Part shown: positions 5,495-6,550 of the stretch, in pieces
Numbering within the stretch: position 1 is the first letter of the stretch
Layout of the letters: every line of letters starts with the position of its first letter
Source: Gammaproteobacteria bacterium
GTDB taxonomy: Bacteria > Pseudomonadota > Gammaproteobacteria > Arenicellales > Arenicellaceae
Length of the DNA stretch: 6,550 nt
Direction: 5' to 3'
Assembly: GCA_003485905.1 (NCBI GenBank)
Contig: DNHK01000097.1
Span: forward strand, 1-6,550
Translations under genes and position numbers: made by a program
Notes under the pieces: generated by a model
Databases searched by the model: none
Told to the model about the DNA's origin: nothing
What the model saw: the letters and a program-made list of their open reading frames with translations, nothing else

Positions 5495-6550
5495 ATGTCG
5501 AGTCGCGCGAAGAAAACTGTAAGTGAATTACTTGAACTAGCTGACATTAATATTAATGGTCCCAACCCCTGGGACCTTCAGGTTAGCAACCCACGAGTAT
5601 TTGAGAGAATCCTGTCCGAAGGACCCCTTGGATTGGGTGAATCTTATATGGACGGCGATTGGGACTGCGAAGCTCTGGATACTTGTACCGACAGAATTAT
5701 AATAGCTAATCTCGAAAGTAAGGTACGACCACTAAAAATGCTGCTACCTGTAATGCAGGCATGGTTGATTAACCGCCAACGCAAAGCACGCGCTTTTGAT
5801 ATCGGCGAACAGCATTACGACATTGGAAACGATCTATATACCCGCATGCTAGATAGCCGAATGACTTATACCTGCGGATATTGGAAGGATAGCGATAACC
5901 TAGAAGATGCACAGACTGCAAAACTCGACTTAATTTGCCGAAAATTACACTTAAAACCCGGTATGCGAGTACTTGATATCGGTTGCGGTTGGGGTAGTTT
6001 TGCAGGATATGCGGCTGAGCACTACGGCGTGTCAGTGATTGGCATAACCGTTTCAAAGGAACAAATAACGTTGGCCAATGAACTCCACAAAGGTAAAGAC
6101 ATTGAGTTTCGATACCAAGACTATCGAGATGTTAATGAACCGTTTGACAGAATTGTGTCGGTTGGCATGTTTGAACATGTTGGTCCCAAAAACTATAAAG
6201 CATTTATGCATGTAGTTAATCGTTGCCTCAAAGAAGATGGCTGGTTTTTATTACATACAATTGGTACCCCTTTATCGCAAACCGCAGTCGACTCTTGGAC
6301 CGATAAGTACATATTCCCGGGTGGGGTGCTGCCTCTGGCTAGCCAGATCGCGCAAGCGTCAGAAGGCCTATTTTTACTTCGGGATTGGCATAACTTTGGT
6401 GGTGACTATGACCGAACACTAATGGCTTGGTACGAAAACTTTAAGCGCAGTTGGCCCGAACTTGACGGCTATGATGACCGCTTTTATCGGATGTGGCGAT
6501 ATTTTTTGCTTACTGGTGCAGGCGCATTTAGAGCAAACCGCAGCCAATTA
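5495..6550 (+). CDS. cfa: Cyclopropane-fatty-acyl-phospholipid synthase, 3'-truncated by the window edge
   Basis: Cfa transfers a methylene group from S-adenosylmethionine to cis double bonds of acyl chains in membrane phospholipids, at the inner face of the cytoplasmic membrane, typically on entry into stationary phase or under acid stress. The frame is open from the ATG at 5495 to the window end, 352 codons, and colinear with E. coli Cfa (382 residues) with a 12-residue shorter N-terminus; about 18 residues are missing. Landmarks: LGLGESYMDG at 45-54, the SAM-binding VLDIGCGWG at 159-167, and VSVGMFEHVGPKNY at 221-234. The active-site residues of E. coli Cfa (Cys139, Glu239, His266, Tyr317) are all present as Cys127, Glu227, His254 and Tyr305. 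The start is the first ATG after an in-frame TGA at 5489-5491; its ribosome binding site is weak (AGAAAG, 14 bases upstream). It is divergent from the receptor gene. Identity is very secure. Confidence 0.97.
   Translation, partial: MSSRAKKTVSELLELADININGPNPWDLQVSNPRVFERILSEGPLGLGESYMDGDWDCEALDTCTDRIIIANLESKVRPLKMLLPVMQAWLINRQRKARAFDIGEQHYDIGNDLYTRMLDSRMTYTCGYWKDSDNLEDAQTAKLDLICRKLHLKPGMRVLDIGCGWGSFAGYAAEHYGVSVIGITVSKEQITLANELHKGKDIEFRYQDYRDVNEPFDRIVSVGMFEHVGPKNYKAFMHVVNRCLKEDGWFLLHTIGTPLSQTAVDSWTDKYIFPGGVLPLASQIAQASEGLFLLRDWHNFGGDYDRTLMAWYENFKRSWPELDGYDDRFYRMWRYFLLTGAGAFRANRSQL

Noticed and set aside
5769..6056. 95-codon open frame on the - strand.
   Set aside because: It is antisense to cfa, whose + frame is continuous and carries every catalytic residue.
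6237..6422. 61-codon open frame on the + strand.
   Set aside because: Out-of-frame shadow within cfa.
1..6550. CRISPR array, insertion sequence, tRNA, attachment site or defence system.
   Set aside because: No regularly spaced repeats, transposase or integrase motifs, cloverleaf sequences or nuclease-type genes were seen.

Overview
The window looks like chromosomal DNA of a Gram-negative gammaproteobacterium, probably free-living or marine. The basis is a hexameric-type (GltA-like) citrate synthase, an AcpH-type ACP phosphodiesterase, a DUF3014 protein, a large outer-membrane TonB-dependent receptor and a cyclopropane-fatty-acid synthase close to E. coli Cfa. Base composition is moderate and even, codon use does not shift visibly between genes, and I see no insertion sequence, integrase, tRNA, phage gene or CRISPR array. 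The genus cannot be named from this sequence.

Layout, left to right. (1) The 3' two thirds of gltA on the + strand, cut by the window edge and closed by a strong intrinsic terminator at 940-975. (2) acpH on the + strand, starting only 15-17 bases after that terminator. (3) A 126-base convergent gap. (4) A DUF3014 membrane-anchored protein on the - strand, with an apparent TTG start. (5) A gap holding the receptor gene's terminator, a perfect palindrome plus T-run. (6) A TonB-dependent receptor of about 820 residues on the - strand; its best start is a GTG behind a very strong ribosome binding site, 21 bases inside the longest open frame. (7) A divergent control region at 5259-5494 with three dyads, a sigma-S-like extended -10 element and a leader hairpin. 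(8) cfa on the + strand from 5495, running off the right edge about 18 codons before its expected end.

The genes do not form one operon. A loose lipid theme joins acpH (turnover of the acyl-carrier-protein prosthetic group) and cfa (cyclopropanation of membrane phospholipids). The receptor shares its control region with cfa and has two long, apolar predicted loops, so a hydrophobic ligand is conceivable, but its substrate cannot be read from sequence. I found no convincing undescribed multi-gene system. The parts most worth a second look are the receptor/cfa divergent region, the cfa leader hairpin, the start of the DUF3014 gene, and the tight gltA terminator/acpH junction.
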